The position numbers were made by a program, and so were the translations under genes. Below the pieces are notes generated by a model. It was given only the letters and a program-made list of their open reading frames with translations. It had not been told where the DNA came from and ran no database searches. From NCBI GenBank assembly GCA_038025085.1, contig CM076147.1, positions 1,183,001-1,247,000 on the forward strand: a stretch of 64,000 nucleotides of DNA, read 5' to 3'. Source of the stretch: Tetragonia tetragonoides. Lineage: Eukaryota; Streptophyta; Magnoliopsida; Caryophyllales; Aizoaceae. Within the stretch, counting starts at the first letter, position 1. The number at the start of each line of letters is the position of its first letter. Shown here one piece after another: positions 11,015 to 23,340 of the stretch.

Positions 11015-11980
11015 GTTTCTAGCCATTGACATTGTCAATATCCTTCCACCATTAGTGGATCTTTAACTTTAAATGCTACAATGAAAAGTGAACAAATGAA
11101 GGTCGAAAAATTGAAAACTAAAAAAAATAATTATAGTAACAATTCATTAAAAAAACATTTATAATAAATGTCTCAAAATTGTCATAACTGAATTAATCCT
11201 CTTAAAGAATCGATTGTAATATATTTGTCTTCTGCTTTATGAGTCATATATTTGATGTAACATAACCATATAAGATAACATAAATTAACCTGAAATAATT
11301 TAACTCTGAACCCTCACCCTGAGTGAAATTACAAACGAAAAACTTGAAAACCTCCGAAGACCATAGAAAGTGAAAAGTGAACTTATATAGGAAAAAAGAA
11401 CTTACATAGGCTAATTAACCGATTCTATTTCAAGGCAGGTATTTTGCAACTCAATAGGTAACTAAATAACAACCTAAACAATAAAAGATTACGAAATAGA
11501 ACAAACACTTAATATATAAATAATATTTATTTTCTAAAATATAACATAGACAACCTATTAAAATATACAATGATAATTATGGTACCTTTATATTTTTAAT
11601 TTTCTACGTAGTGACCTTTTGCTAATTGATTTTGTTATTATTTGTTAACTAAACTTGTTTGATATGACTTTTTACTCTCTTTTTTCAATAACTTGTTACC
11701 ACTGGAACGTTATCAGATTGCTCGATGAATTTTTTTTAAAAGGTAAGTAATTAATCATGTAAGGAAAAAAAAGTATGAAAGCGACTGATATGGAGATCTC
11801 TAAGTAACAACGTAGTGTGTTTAGGACATGAGGACTAGATGAGTAGATGGGATATAAAAAAGTGTAACTTATGTAATTAGTTCAATTTGACAAAACATTG
11901 TCCACTATGTAAAAAAGTTCAAAATATAAAGGTAACATGTAAATTTTTTCTTTATAAATTTGTGATAAAGTAATTTTTTC
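11015..11980. other. Intergenic, no gene seen
   Basis: Strongly AT-rich. No ORF, RNA gene or paired terminal repeat is recognised up to the start of the LINE. Confidence 0.5.
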
Positions 11981-11981
11981 T

Positions 11982-12392
11982 TTCTGCAATGGATTTGGAC
12001 ACAATCATGAAGAATGCAGGAAGAAAAAGGCAAAAGGGAAGGAGAAACAACATGAAGAGGTGCGAAATCCCGATATTGCAGAGGTCATCCATGATGAGCC
12101 TGAGACCTCTAAGGCAAATGAAGATGGGAAAAGTGCTGCTAGTGAACATGCTGAACTGTAAATAAATGAAAAGGAGAAAGGAACTGACAAAGGGCCTACA
12201 CAGCAAGGAGGCAGAGGAGTGTGGCAACCAGTGCAAAAACACAAAAGCCAGCAACAAAAAGGGAAAGAGAAACCAGTTGAAGTACCTATCCCGAATGTGT
12301 TTGAAGTACTTGAAGAAGAAGGAAATGGAACTGATCAAGATAATAATATGGCACAGGATGTCATTTGTGGCTCCCAAGGGGAGCATGGATAG
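11982..12392 (+). pseudogene. LINE ORF1 C-terminal remnant
   Basis: The remnant begins FCNGFGHNHEECRKK, the second half of a CCHC zinc knuckle whose first cysteine is lost to the 5' truncation. A stop at 12159-12161 interrupts it. A neighbouring frame then carries GVWQPVQKHKSQQQKGK and NVFEVLEEEGNGTD, typical of the linker at the C end of plant LINE ORF1. Its role in the family is RNA binding. This copy is broken. Confidence 0.6.
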
Positions 12393-12393
12393 C

Positions 12394-15300
12394 ATAGTCG
12401 CATGGAACGTGAGGGGTTTGAATGCCCCTAATAAACAAAGGGAGGTTAATACCTTCCTTTGGCAGCAGAAGGTGGGATTATGTGGTATCCTTGAAACAAA
12501 AATACGAAGCAAGAACTTTATGAAAAGCCAAAAAATAGTTTGTCCAGGGTGGGAATGCTACATAAATAATAATGACAACCCAAGAGGCATGATATGGGTT
12601 TGTTGGAGACCTGAATGGTTTCAGGTTAGTATAGTGCTTAGTAGTGCAGAACTAGTACAATGCCAGGTGAAGCTACTGAGCAGTAATAAGGAATTTCTGG
12701 TTTCCTTTGTATATGGTTTCAATAGTGAGAATGAAAGAGGAGAGTTATGGCAAGAGATAAGGTGGTTAAATGGACAAATAAAGTCACCATGGCTTTTATT
12801 AGGAGATTTTAACAGCCTACTGCATTATGATGATAGACTGGGAGGTGACAGGGTTACCTTGTCTGATTTCAGAGCTTTTGATAGTTGTGTGACAGATTGC
12901 CACTTAAATGATATGGTTTGGACTGGATGTAGATACACATGGACAAACAAGTAGGAAAATTAGATAGGGGTTTTCTCTAAACTAGACAGAGTTCTTTGTA
13001 TTGAGGAATGACTAGACTTGTTCAGTCACAATGAGGTATGTTTCTTGCCTGCTGTGATTTCTGATCATAGCTCCGCATGTCTGAGATTCACGCAGTGCAA
13101 TGACAGAAAGGGTGGGTCACATTTCAAGTATTTTGACATGTGGGCACAGGATGAGGAGTTTATTCCTAATGTGAGAGGCACATGGAATAATCAGGTCCAA
13201 GGAAGTAAAATGTACAAGGTGGTGCAAAAATTGAAGAGATTAAAAGTTCAGCTCAAGAGATTGAACAAAAAGAAGTTTCACAACATTGAAGAGCAAGAAC
13301 AAATAGCAAGATATGCCATGATCAAAGCTCAAGAGGAGCTGCAGGAGGACCTATTATGTCCTAGCTTGCAGAGAAGGGAAAAGGAAGTAGTAGCTGAATT
13401 CACCAGAGTTTCTATGACCACTGAATCTGTCTTGAGGCAGAAGAGTAAAGCATAATGGATTGGACTGGGAGATCATAACACCAGATATTTCCATGCAGTT
13501 CTGAAGGCAAGAAGGGTCAGAAATATGGTTCATGGTATCCAGGACATGAATGGGGATTGGATGTATGATCCAGATGAAATAAAAGAGCAGTTTGTCCAGT
13601 TCTATAAGCAGATGTTGGGTGTCAAAAACAGTTCAATATGCAAAGCAAGTGCAAGAATAATTGATGCAGGGCCAAAGCTGAATATTGAGCATAAAATCAA
13701 ATTATGCAAACCTTTCTCTCGCAAAGAGGTAAAGGAGGCTATGTTCTCAATACCTGCAACCAAAAGCCCGGGTCCAGATGGGTATGGAAGTGGTTTTTTT
13801 CAGCAAGCTTGGGAGATAATTGGAGAGGAAATCACTGATGCTGTCCTTGATTTTTTTGAATCGGGTACACTACTTACCCAACTTAATTCCACTGTCCTAT
13901 CACTGATTCCTAAAATTGAAAATCCCTCTAGACCCAGTGATTTTAGGCCTATAGCTTGCTGCAACACTATTTACAAATGCATATCTAAGATGATCTGTAC
14001 TATATTTGCTTATGTATTTCCTAATATAATTGATGGGAATCAAGGGGCATTTATTAAGGGGAGATCTATTGTACACAATATACTCATTAGTCAATACCTC
14101 ATTAGACTATATAGTAGAAAATCTTATATAACTCCTAGATGTCTGTTTAAAATTGACTTGAGGAAAGCGTATGATACTGTGCATTGGCAATTTGTGGAGG
14201 AAGTGATGAAGGGGTTGGGGTTCCCTATTATGTTTTTTTAACTGGGTTATGCAATGTGTAACTACCACTAGTTTTTCAATTGCACTGAATGGAGAGATGC
14301 ATGGTTATTTTAAAGGAGGGAGAGGACTCAGGCAGGGTGACCCCATGTCACCTCTGATATTTGTAATTGTGATGGAATACTTGACTAGGGTTTTGAGAAT
14401 GGCAGGGAATCTACCAGACTTCAGATACCATCCACTCTGTAAAGAATCAAGGCTAGTAAGCCTTTGTTTTGCAGATGACCTTATGATTGTTTGCAAAGGT
14501 CATCTACAATCAGTGAAGAGAATTAAGGAGGCTTTTGATATGTTTTCACTAGCTTCTGGACTTAAAGCAAATGAGATGAAGTCACAAACTTATGTGAATG
14601 GAGTGAATGATGAGATGAAAAGGAAGATAAAGGAAATTACTGGTTTCCAAGATGGCGAGTTTCCTATGAGGTACCTTGGCATGCCATTAGCTCCAACAAA
14701 ATGGTCAAGGGTGGAGTGTTAGTTCTTAATAGGCAAAATTACAGCAAGGATTAAATGCTGGAGCACTAGACATCTATCATACATTGGTAGATGCCAACTT
14801 ATCAATTATGTTATATTTTCTGTGCCTGTGTATTGGTCCTCTGTATTTTTGTTACCTCACAGTATTGTAAGAGAGATTGAAAGGGTGTGCAGAAATTTTC
14901 TATGGGGGACTAAAGATCAATACAAGAAAATTTCATTGGTAAGTTGGGATACAATATGCAATGACAGGAAGCATGGTGGGCTCAGTTTTAAGAACTGTAA
15001 GAATTGGAACACAGCAGCTGTTGCAAAGCTATTGTGGGCACTGGCTAGCAAACAGGATCATTTATGGGTGCGATGGATCAATGGGATCTATATGAAGGGT
15101 GGTGACTTCTTGCAAGTTACTGTACTAAGTGATTGTAGCTGGTACATGAAGAAACTCTTGGAAATGAGAGCCTTGTTCCCTGAAAACTGTGAATGGAGAA
15201 TTTCTGGCAAACCATATAGGGTCTCTCATGGCTACAAATTTCTGAAAGGGCAACAAACAAAGTTTAGGGATTTCAGCACAGTGTGGAGCAGGGGTGCCAT

Positions 15301-15772
15301 TCGTAAACATGGCTTCATATATTGGCTCTCCAACAGGGGGAGGCTACTAACCAAAGACAGAATGAATGAGAAGTTCAACATCCCTTCTGATACTCAATGT
15401 CTTCTCTGTCAGAGCTACAAGGAGAAATATGAACATCTGTTTTTTGAATGTTCCTAGTCAGCTGAACTAAAGAGAAGGGTGTGCAGTTGGCTGAAATATG
15501 ATAATATGCCTGACAGTGGGAGGAGAAGCCTAGACTGGATCAGAAACTAGAAGAGAATTAGCAGAGCCCAGAGGAGAATTCTTGCAGCAAGTATGGCTGC
15601 AGTGGCTTACCATGTATGGATTGAAAGGAACTCAAGAATTTTTCTAGCACAAACACGAAATCCAGATGATATATGTAAGCAGATTATGAAGGAGCTGAAA
15701 ATGAGATGGAACTACCCTGTGCTGGGGAAACTGTCAAGCAGGGACAAGGAGTACATAGCTGAGATTATGTAA
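12394..15772 (+). pseudogene. LINE ORF2: endonuclease, reverse transcriptase, zf-RVT
   Basis: ORF2 nicks the target and primes reverse transcription. Domain order is as follows. An APE-like endonuclease has IVAWNVRGLN at the start, LLGDFN near 12810 and ISDHS near 13055. The reverse transcriptase has SPGPDG, KIDLRKAYDTVHW, GRGLRQGDPMSPL and the catalytic FADD near 14470. A zf-RVT domain lies near 15290-15455 (CLLCQ..YEHLFFEC). The frame is constant except for one shift at a seven-T run (14233-14239). In-frame stops lie at about 12952, 13455, 14722, 15457 and 15547. The protein would end EYIAEIM at 15772. These lesions make it non-functional, but the FADD catalytic aspartates remain. Confidence 0.85.
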
Positions 15773-15974
15773 TAGGGGGTTAATTTTGCTTGCTGTCAAC
15801 TCTATACATTTTGAGTGTTTTAGTTACTTACAGAGTTGAGGCTTGGGGATTTTAGGAATGGGAACCCTTTCTAGAAGGTGGCCCTTGTTTTTCCTATCCC
15901 CTCCCTATAGGTTGTATATACAGATTTTCACTAATTGGTAATAGATCATCTAACCTTTTACCAAAAAAAAAAAA

Positions 15975-16478
15975 TTAAATATATTAATCATCGTATAATC
16001 TAGAGAATTATCAACCACAGTGTATCACATGAGCTCAAATTGAACTATGTCAACTAAGCAAAATGTATAGGACGCTTTTGTGGAATTTGGGTTCGGGGGT
16101 GTTTTGATTTTTTTTTCTTTAGAAAATATTTTATATTTTATTGCTATAAATGAAGGGAAACAAAAAGGGTGGGATATACTATGAACTATCCAATTTTTCA
16201 AGAGTTTTGAGGCATGCCAATAGGCGAACATATTAATAAGATAAAAATAATTAAATAGGTTTTAATAGTAATAAATATGGATAAATAGAGTTTTGGATAA
16301 GAGATAAGACTAGAAAACTTCTTTCAATAAAATGTAGAAATAGTTGCATCTTAAATGACACATAACTTTTGATTCAAGTTTCCAAAATTTATTTTTCTTG
16401 CACCATTATTATAAAGAGCACGAAATATACTTTAAAATATATAAGATCCATTTTGATTATAATTATTTTGTACATGTA
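15975..16478. other. Intergenic, no gene seen
   Basis: AT-rich DNA between the LINE and the Copia element, ending in the 5-bp target site AATGA at 16479-16483. Confidence 0.5.
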
Positions 16479-16483
16479 AATGA

Positions 16484-17091
16484 TGTTGGATTTGCCCTAT
16501 GAACTAATCATAATAAGAACTAATAATTGCATTATTGGTTGGACTATGAAAACCGATCTTTACTTAATATGGGTAATCGTAATGTTTTGCTAGAAATCAA
16601 TTACGATTTGTGGACCCGAAAAGAGTTTTGGACTTACTGCCACATTAAGTAAACCAGCAGGGTCGCACACTTAACCGGCTCGTTTTATTAGAAGGGTCTA
16701 ATTTGGATTAGGCCCATCACACACTTAACCTAAAAATCCCTCCTGCCTCCCTATATATATCGTGACTCCTGATCAGTTAGTGTCACACGTGATAATTAGT
16801 TTTCACGAAACCCTAACTGTGTGTCATTAAAGCAAGGAGAGAACAAAAGTTGTGAACGGGATCGCTGTACTAGCATACTGACGTGTGGATTCGAGCCTAT
16901 GTGTGGATACCAGTTGAGGCACGATATTTGACGTGTTCATCCATACCCAACCACTGTTCATCCAACCAGTGACCAAAGGAGTGAGGTAGGATTTCGATTT
17001 GATATTTAATTACAGTAATCTCATGTTTTTCTGTATTAATCGAATTTCTATTATCCATGTATGATCATGTTAGTAGTTAGAAAGTCCTTCA
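16484..17091 (+). repeat. Copia 5' LTR
   Basis: It starts TGTTGGATTTGCCC and ends CCTTCA, preceded by AATGA (16479-16483). It differs from the 3' LTR by scattered single-base changes. The 3' boundary is set by the TG..CA rule and the AATGA target duplication seen after the 3' LTR, because similarity to the other copy continues past it to about 17622. Confidence 0.75.
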
Positions 17092-17622
17092 AATGAGACA
17101 TTTTTCGGCAGCATACATCGCGTCAGCGGTGCCACAAAGTTTTATAAGACTAATAGTGGAATTCCGTCAAATATTTAAAATGAAATATAACTTTGTCTAC
17201 ACGTCTCTTAAGATAATTTATACCATTAGATTCTTATCAAAAAGTACTTTACAATGAGAAACATTTACAGTATGTTATAATAACCTATTAAATCGTATAC
17301 AATGTTAATTTCCTAAAATAAATTTAAAATAAGATATTTAAGAATAAAAAAATTCAAAATAAATAACAGAGAGATTTTTTTTTTTTTTTTTTTTTGAGGG
17401 GAAGACCAAGATGGTCATTCATTCTCCATTAATTTTTCCAAATCGGAACAAACTGCAACTTCCACATTGGTCGAGAGAGACGACTCCCAAAACCGACACC
17501 CTACCTCCCAATGGTGCACATATGCTAACTCATGGGCTACACCATTACCACTACGTTTAACAAAAGACCACGACACATGAACAAAACAACCTACTAGCTC
17601 CAAAACATCATCAATAATTAGG
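17092..17622 (+). repeat. Misplaced copy of 3'-LTR flank and LINE tail
   Basis: This stretch should hold the primer-binding site. Instead it matches 23952-24481 along its whole length. It begins with the target-site AATGA, continues through AT-rich flank (AGACATTTTTCGG, CAGCGGTGCCACAAAG) and a poly-T, and ends with about 220 bp of the RNase H end of the minus-strand LINE (62-residue frame at 17415-17603). Similarity stops abruptly at 17622, where Copia leader sequence begins. Confidence 0.85.
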
Positions 17623-18603
17623 GGGCGTTGCCCCTCGACCCCGCAAGGGGGCGCCGCCCCCTTGACCCCTGCATGGATCCGCTTGTTTGTGCGAATGATG
17701 TTTGATTTTTATGCCATTATAAATCTTTGATGTTTGATATATGATATCTTAGTTCACATGATGTTGAATGGTATGGTATGGTGAATAGTATGGCCCATAA
17801 TTTTACTTTGGTTTAAAATACGGCCTGCGTGTCGTTTATTTGAATGTAATTATTAAATACGACCTGCGTGTTGTTACTTTGAATGTAATAATTAGATTGT
17901 TGCTAGTGTAGTAGTGTAACTTTTATGATATAGATGATTGTAAGATCAAGCTCATGAAGGTCAAAGGATATCATGGAGATGACCATCCAGCTGCTATATT
18001 GAAGAAGCAAAGTGTGAAGATTAGATCACCATAGCTTAGGGGGACATACTATATCACATGTGTTTTTATTTATGCTTCCGCTTATTTACTGTTGATTATA
18101 TTTATTGTTATGTTTGCATGAAACTCAACTCCATATAATCAATCACATCCCTTAGTAATATTAAGTTAACTTGATGCCTTTCCAATCGAATACACCTATT
18201 AGGACTTGGTTCATTAAAATATGTCTGCCAAAGTAGAGCATCCTTAATTACTCAAGTCTGTTAGGATGAGTAACAGATACCCATATGTATAAATTGGTTT
18301 ACTTAATAAGGCTATCAAAACAGTTTTGGGCCTTAAGGCATAGAGTTGGGAGCCAGGACATATGATGTCATCCCAACAACCAGGAGTTGTATAGGATACA
18401 ATTAGTAAAGGGTTACTTACCTAAATAACTAAGTGTAAAGTGATAAGCCAAAGCTTACTTGATACTTAGGAAATATGGATCTTGGCTCCACTATATTTTA
18501 TAGGGATATTTGTCACATTAATATAGTGGATTTATTTTGTTAAATTGTTAACGAAATACTTATGAAATAAGTCACTAAAATCTTTGTACATTTATTGTAG
18601 ATA
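17623..18603 (+). other. Copia untranslated leader with GC-rich hairpin
   Basis: This is an internal leader between the rearranged 5' end and gag. CAAGGGGGC (17644-17652) and GCCCCCTTG (17656-17664) form a perfect 9-bp inverted repeat around a 3-base loop, in otherwise AT-rich sequence. Such structures are common in Copia leaders. No separate gene is seen. Confidence 0.6.
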
Positions 18604-19431
18604 ATGTCAAACCCTACACCATCACACTCATTTTCACTGCGATCCGTCCTTGAGAAGGACAAATTGAATGGAACCAATTTTTTGGACTGGTACCGAAACT
18701 TGAGAATTGTTCTCAAACAAGAGAAAAAGGAATACGTCCTTGAGAAACCAGTCCCCAAGAAGGCTCCTGCTACCAATGCTCCTCATGCCAAGAGGAATGC
18801 TTATCAGAAGCTCAAAGATGATTCAATTGATGTCAGTTGTCTCATGTTGGCCACCATGAATTCTGAGCTTCAGAAGCGATAAGAAAATATGGAGGCTTAT
18901 GAGATGATTGAGAGCCTAAAAAGAATGTTTCAGGAGCAAGCACGAACGGAGAGGTTTAACACTGTGAGTGACTTGGTTAAGTGCAAGATGGGGAAAGGAA
19001 GTTCAGTTAGTCCTCGTGTAATCAAGATGATTGGTTATGTTGAGTACTTGAAAAAACTGGGCTCCCCAATGGGTCAAGAGTTGGCTACTAATATCATCTT
19101 AGTGTCATTGACTAATGATTATGATACTTTTGTTATGAACTATAATATGCATAATCTTAACAAGTCATTGGCTGAGCTGCATGGGATGCTTAAAACTATT
19201 GTGCAAAACGTCAAGAAGGACCCAACTCCCAATGTTCTAATGGTTAGAAAGGGGGCCCTCTTTAAGAAACATGGTCAAACTAAGGACAAGGGAAAGGCTG
19301 ACATGAAGGGTCCGATTGTGAATCAACCCAAAGGAAAGTCTAAGTTCAAACCCTTGTCTGGTCCTAATGATGAAACCAAGTGCTTCTACTGCAATGAGCT
19401 TGGGCATTGAAAGAGGAATTGAAAGAAATAT
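18604..19431 (+). pseudogene. Copia gag with zinc knuckle
   Basis: The ATG at 18604 opens SNPTPSHSFSLRSVLEKDKL followed by LNGTNFLDWYRNLRIVL, typical of plant Copia gag (LxGxNxxxWxxxLRxxL). The domain continues through AYEMIESL, MGQELATNIILVSL and FKKHG to the knuckle CFYCNELGHWKRNC, in which both W and the last C are now stop codons (near 19408 and 19420). An earlier stop lies at 18880-18882. All parts remain in one frame with pol. Gag would form the virus-like particle. This copy cannot. Confidence 0.85.
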
Positions 19432-22400
19432 TTGGAGGATCTGAAGAACAATAAGGGAAGTGTTCCTTCAAGTTCAGGTAAATGTTATGTTATAGAAGTA
19501 AATGTATTTACTTCTTCAAATTCTACTTCTTGGGTATTAGATACCGGACGTGGTGCTCACATTTGTGCAAATGTGCAGGGACTGAAGAGAAGTAGGACTT
19601 TGGCAAAAGGTGAAGTGGACCTGCGCGTTGGAAATGGAGCAAGAGTTGATGCGTTATCTGTAGGAACATTTTATTTAAGTTTGCCATTTGGATTGGTTTT
19701 AGAACTCAATAATTGTTATTATGTACTTGCCATTAGCAGGAATATTATTTCTGTTTCAGTTTTGGACTTGGAAGATTTTGTCTTTATGATTAAGAACAAA
19801 TGTTGTTCCCTTTATAAAGATAATATATTTTATGGTAGCGGTCCAATGAAAAATGGCCTTTATGTTCTAGACCTTAAAATTTCAGTTTATAACATAACTA
19901 CTAAGAGGCTCAAATCAAATGACTCTAACCCAACTTAACTTTGGCATTGTCGTCTTGGACATATAAACGAGAAGCGTGTTCAAAAGCACCATAATGATGG
20001 ACTTTTAAACTCATTTGACTTTGAGTCATTTGAGACATGTGAGTCTTGCTTATTAGGGAAGATGACTAAGGCACCTTTCCCTGGTCACATTGAAAGAGCA
20101 AGTGATTTATTAGGCCTCATACATACTGATGTATGCGGACCATTAAGCACAGTTGCTAGAGGAGGTTACCACTACTTCATTACCTTTACTGATGATTTCA
20201 GCAGATATGGTTATGTCTACTTGATGAGGCATAAATCTGAATCCTTTAAAAAGTTCAGAGAGTTTCAGAATGAAGTAAAAAATCAACTTGGAAAAAAGAT
20301 TAAAGCCCTTCGATCAGATCGAGAGGGTGAGTATCTAAGCCAAGAGTTCGATAGTCATTTGAAAGATTGTGGAATTGTTTCACAATTCACCCTTCCAGGT
20401 ACACCACAATGGAATGGTGTATCGGAGAGGAGAAATCGAACTTTGTTAGACATGGTTTGATCAATGATGAGCCTTACTAGTCTTCCAATATCTTTTTGGG
20501 GATATGCTCTTGGGACAGCAGCGTTCACACTTAACAGGAGTCCATCAAAATCAGTAGAAAAGACACCATATGAGAAACGGACGGGAAAAGTTTCCAGCTT
20601 GACTTTTCTAAATATTTGGGGTTGTGAAGCTTATGTAAAACGTTTACTCTCTGATAAGCTTGGACCTAAATCTGATAAATGCTTCTTTGTGGGATATCCT
20701 AAGGAAACTAAAGGATATTACTTTTACCATCCTACCGACAACAAAGTGTTTGTGGCTCGACACGGTGTCTTCTTAGAAAGAGAGTTTCTTTCTAAAGGAA
20801 CCAGTGGTAGTAAAGTGCAACTCGAAGAGGTTCGAGAGCCACAGGAGAGTACTCCAATTTCTGAGGAGGCTCAAAGTAGTTTACAAGATGTTTTAGTAGC
20901 TGCACTTGTGGCACCATCCCCTCATAGGTCTGAAAGAGTGCGCCGAGAACCCATTAGATATGGTTTCTTAGTGACTGAACATCATCATATATTATTAATA
21001 GAGGATGATGAGCCTACGACCTACACGGAAGCAATGATGGGCCCAGATTCCGACAAATGGCTTCAAGCCATGAAATCTGAAATGGATTCCATGTATGAAA
21101 ATAAAGTATGGACTTTGCTAGACCCACCTGATGGCATAAAAATCATTGAGTGTAGATGGGTTTTCAAGAAGAAAATTGACATGCATGGGAATGTTTATAT
21201 ATTCAAGGCACGATTGGTGGCAAAAGGTTATAATTAAATTCATGGGATAAATTATGATGAAACCTTTTTGCCCATCGCAATGCTTAAATCCATTAGGATA
21301 CTTCTTGCCATTGCTGCATATTATGACTATGAGATATGGAAAATGGATGTGAAGACAGCTTTCCTTAATGGAAACCTAGAAAAGGATGTGTACATGACAC
21401 AACCCGAGGGCTTCACATCACCAGGAGGAAAGGTATGCAAGCTTCAGCGATCTATTTATGGATTGAAGCAGGCATCCAGGAGTTGGAATCTTCGGTTCAA
21501 TGAGGCAATCAAAGAGTTTGATTTCCTTAGATACGAAGAGGACCCTTGTGTTTACAAGAAGGTTAGTGGGAGCGCTGTGTTATTCTTGGTCTTATATGTG
21601 GACCACATATTACTGATTGGAAATGATATTCCTACACTTCAGTCAGTCAAAGCCTTTTTGGGAAAGTGTTTCTCAATGAAAGACATGGGAGAGGCAACCT
21701 ATATCTTGGGGATTAGGATCTATAGAGATAGATCAAAAAGACTCTTGGGCTTAAGCCAGAGTACCTATATAGATAAGGTGTTGAAAAGGTTCAACATGCA
21801 AGATTCCAAGAAAGGTAATCTTCCCATGTCACATGGCATAACTCTTAGCAAGACTCAGTGTCCTTCGACACAAGATGAGCGAGATCGCACGAGTAGAATT
21901 CATTATGCTTCTGCTACAGGGTCTATCATGTATGCCATGATGTGTACTCGTCCTGATGTTGCTTGTTCTTTGAGCATGACGAGTAGATACCAATCTAATC
22001 CAGGTGAAAGTCACTGGGTTGTAGTCAAGAGCATCCTCAAGTACTTAAGAAGGACTAAGGATGTATTTCTTGTCTATGGTGGTGAAGAGGAACTCACTGT
22101 AAGTGGTTACACTGATGCAAGCTTCCAAACAGATAAGGATGATTTTCGATCGCAATCAGGATTTGTATTCATTCTGAATGGAGGAGCAGTTTGTTGGAAG
22201 AGTTCCAAACAAGATACAGTTGCTGATTCTACAACAGAAGCCGAGTACATTGCTGCTTCTAAAGCAGTAAAAGAAGCAGTGTGGATTCGAAAATTCATCA
22301 TTGAACTTGGTGTGATACCTAATAGTTCGAATCCAATGGACCTTTATTGTGACAGTAATGGGGCCATTGCACTGGCGAAGGAGCCTAGGGATCATTAGAA

Positions 22401-22590
22401 AACTAGGCATATACTCAGACATTACCATTTGATACGAAGCTTTGTACAAATGGGAGATGTCAAGGTGTGCAGAGTATCATCGGAGATGAATATTGCTGAT
22501 CCGCTGACTAAGCCTCTACCACAGGATAAGCATGAGCGTCATACTATTACACAAGGACTTAGATTCATGAAAGATTGGTCTCTGTTCTAG
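19432..22590 (+). pseudogene. Copia pol: protease, integrase, reverse transcriptase, RNase H
   Basis: A single reading frame, in phase with gag, carries four domains. The protease has SWVLDTGRGAHI. The integrase has a zinc-binding LWHCRLGH..CESC, then the DDE-type core HTDVCGP, ALRSDREGEYL and WNGVSERRNRTL. The reverse transcriptase has WKMDVKTAFLNGNL and LYVDHILLIGND. RNase H has SGYTDASF, ADSTTEAEYIA and LYCDSNGAIALAKEP, ending DPLTKPL..MKDWSLF near 22590. Stops interrupt it at about 19938, 20460, 21237 and 22398. The RT motif, normally YVDD, is YVDH here (GAC to CAC), so the polymerase lacks a catalytic aspartate. No frameshift is needed along the whole 4 kb. Confidence 0.9.
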
Positions 22591-23326
22591 TGGGAGGTTT
22601 ATCTTGTGACTTATGTTCGATTTATTTATTACTGTCCCGATGAATAATTTATATGATGTAGATCATCAAGTATGTGACTTAATTGTGAGACTCTATTGTT
22701 ATAAATATAATTATTCTAAAATTTCCCGTAGTCAGTTATCATTATTTGTGGGAATTTGATAACTATTGAGACTATCATGTGCATTGATTGATGACCAAGT
22801 TTCACAGGTCATAATTATGAGATATGAAATTGATCACATGGATAAATGTTCGAGAACATTGTATTGGACCGACCCATTTCAAAACATTGAAAGGATTGTT
22901 ATATAAGTGTCATCAATATTTTTCATATGGAACTTTTAGTTTGATCCTTTGACCTGAACTCACCATGGTTTCTTACGTGATGTTTAGCATATCTTGATAT
23001 TGTCAAACATTAATCCTTAATCGGATGACTATAAAGATAATTGAATGATGTGTTGTAAGTCATGCAGAGGAATGTGAGTGAGTAAGATGGGATTTGTCAC
23101 TCTCATATAATGGGAGTAAGATATCTGTGGGCCCCTCGATGAGTTTAAACTGTGAAATGCATGGCCGTGCTCAAATGGATTGAAAGTCAATCGTTTGTTT
23201 TTAAACAGTTTAACTGCGGAATCGAGAAAGTCATAATTGAATTATATAGGGATGACACTACTCCTTACTTATGGTCAATTTAGGGATCACATGACAAAGG
23301 GATCATCGGTGTATGATTAGCTATAG

Positions 23327-23340
23327 TGCAAGTGGGAGAT
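23327..23340 (+). other. Copia polypurine tract
   Basis: GCAAGTGGGAGAT sits directly before the 3' LTR start TGTTGG and matches the usual Copia plus-strand priming site. Confidence 0.8.

Larger units (their letters stand above)
11982..15974 (+). mobile_element. L1-like LINE, 5'-truncated, with poly(A)
   Basis: A non-LTR retrotransposon with an ORF1 remnant, ORF2 (endonuclease, reverse transcriptase, zf-RVT) and a poly(A) tail at 15963-15974. It is 5'-truncated inside the ORF1 zinc knuckle, as expected from incomplete target-primed reverse transcription. No clear target duplication was found. No RNase H domain is visible after zf-RVT, unlike the 24-30 kb LINE, so these represent two LINE lineages. 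Confidence 0.9.

Noticed and set aside
11952..12512. 186-residue minus-strand frame rich in Phe, Leu and Ser
   Set aside because: Antisense shadow of the LINE. Hydrophobic stretches come from A-rich plus-strand codons.
12166..12954. 262-residue open frame that could look like a host gene
   Set aside because: Its C-terminal two thirds is the endonuclease domain of the LINE, and its first third is an out-of-phase reading of ORF1.
16484..17622. Reading the whole 1.14-kb repeated unit as the Copia LTR
   Set aside because: The right-hand copy runs without a break into an intact LINE that has its own 15-bp target duplication, and AATGA target sites support LTR ends at 17091/23951.
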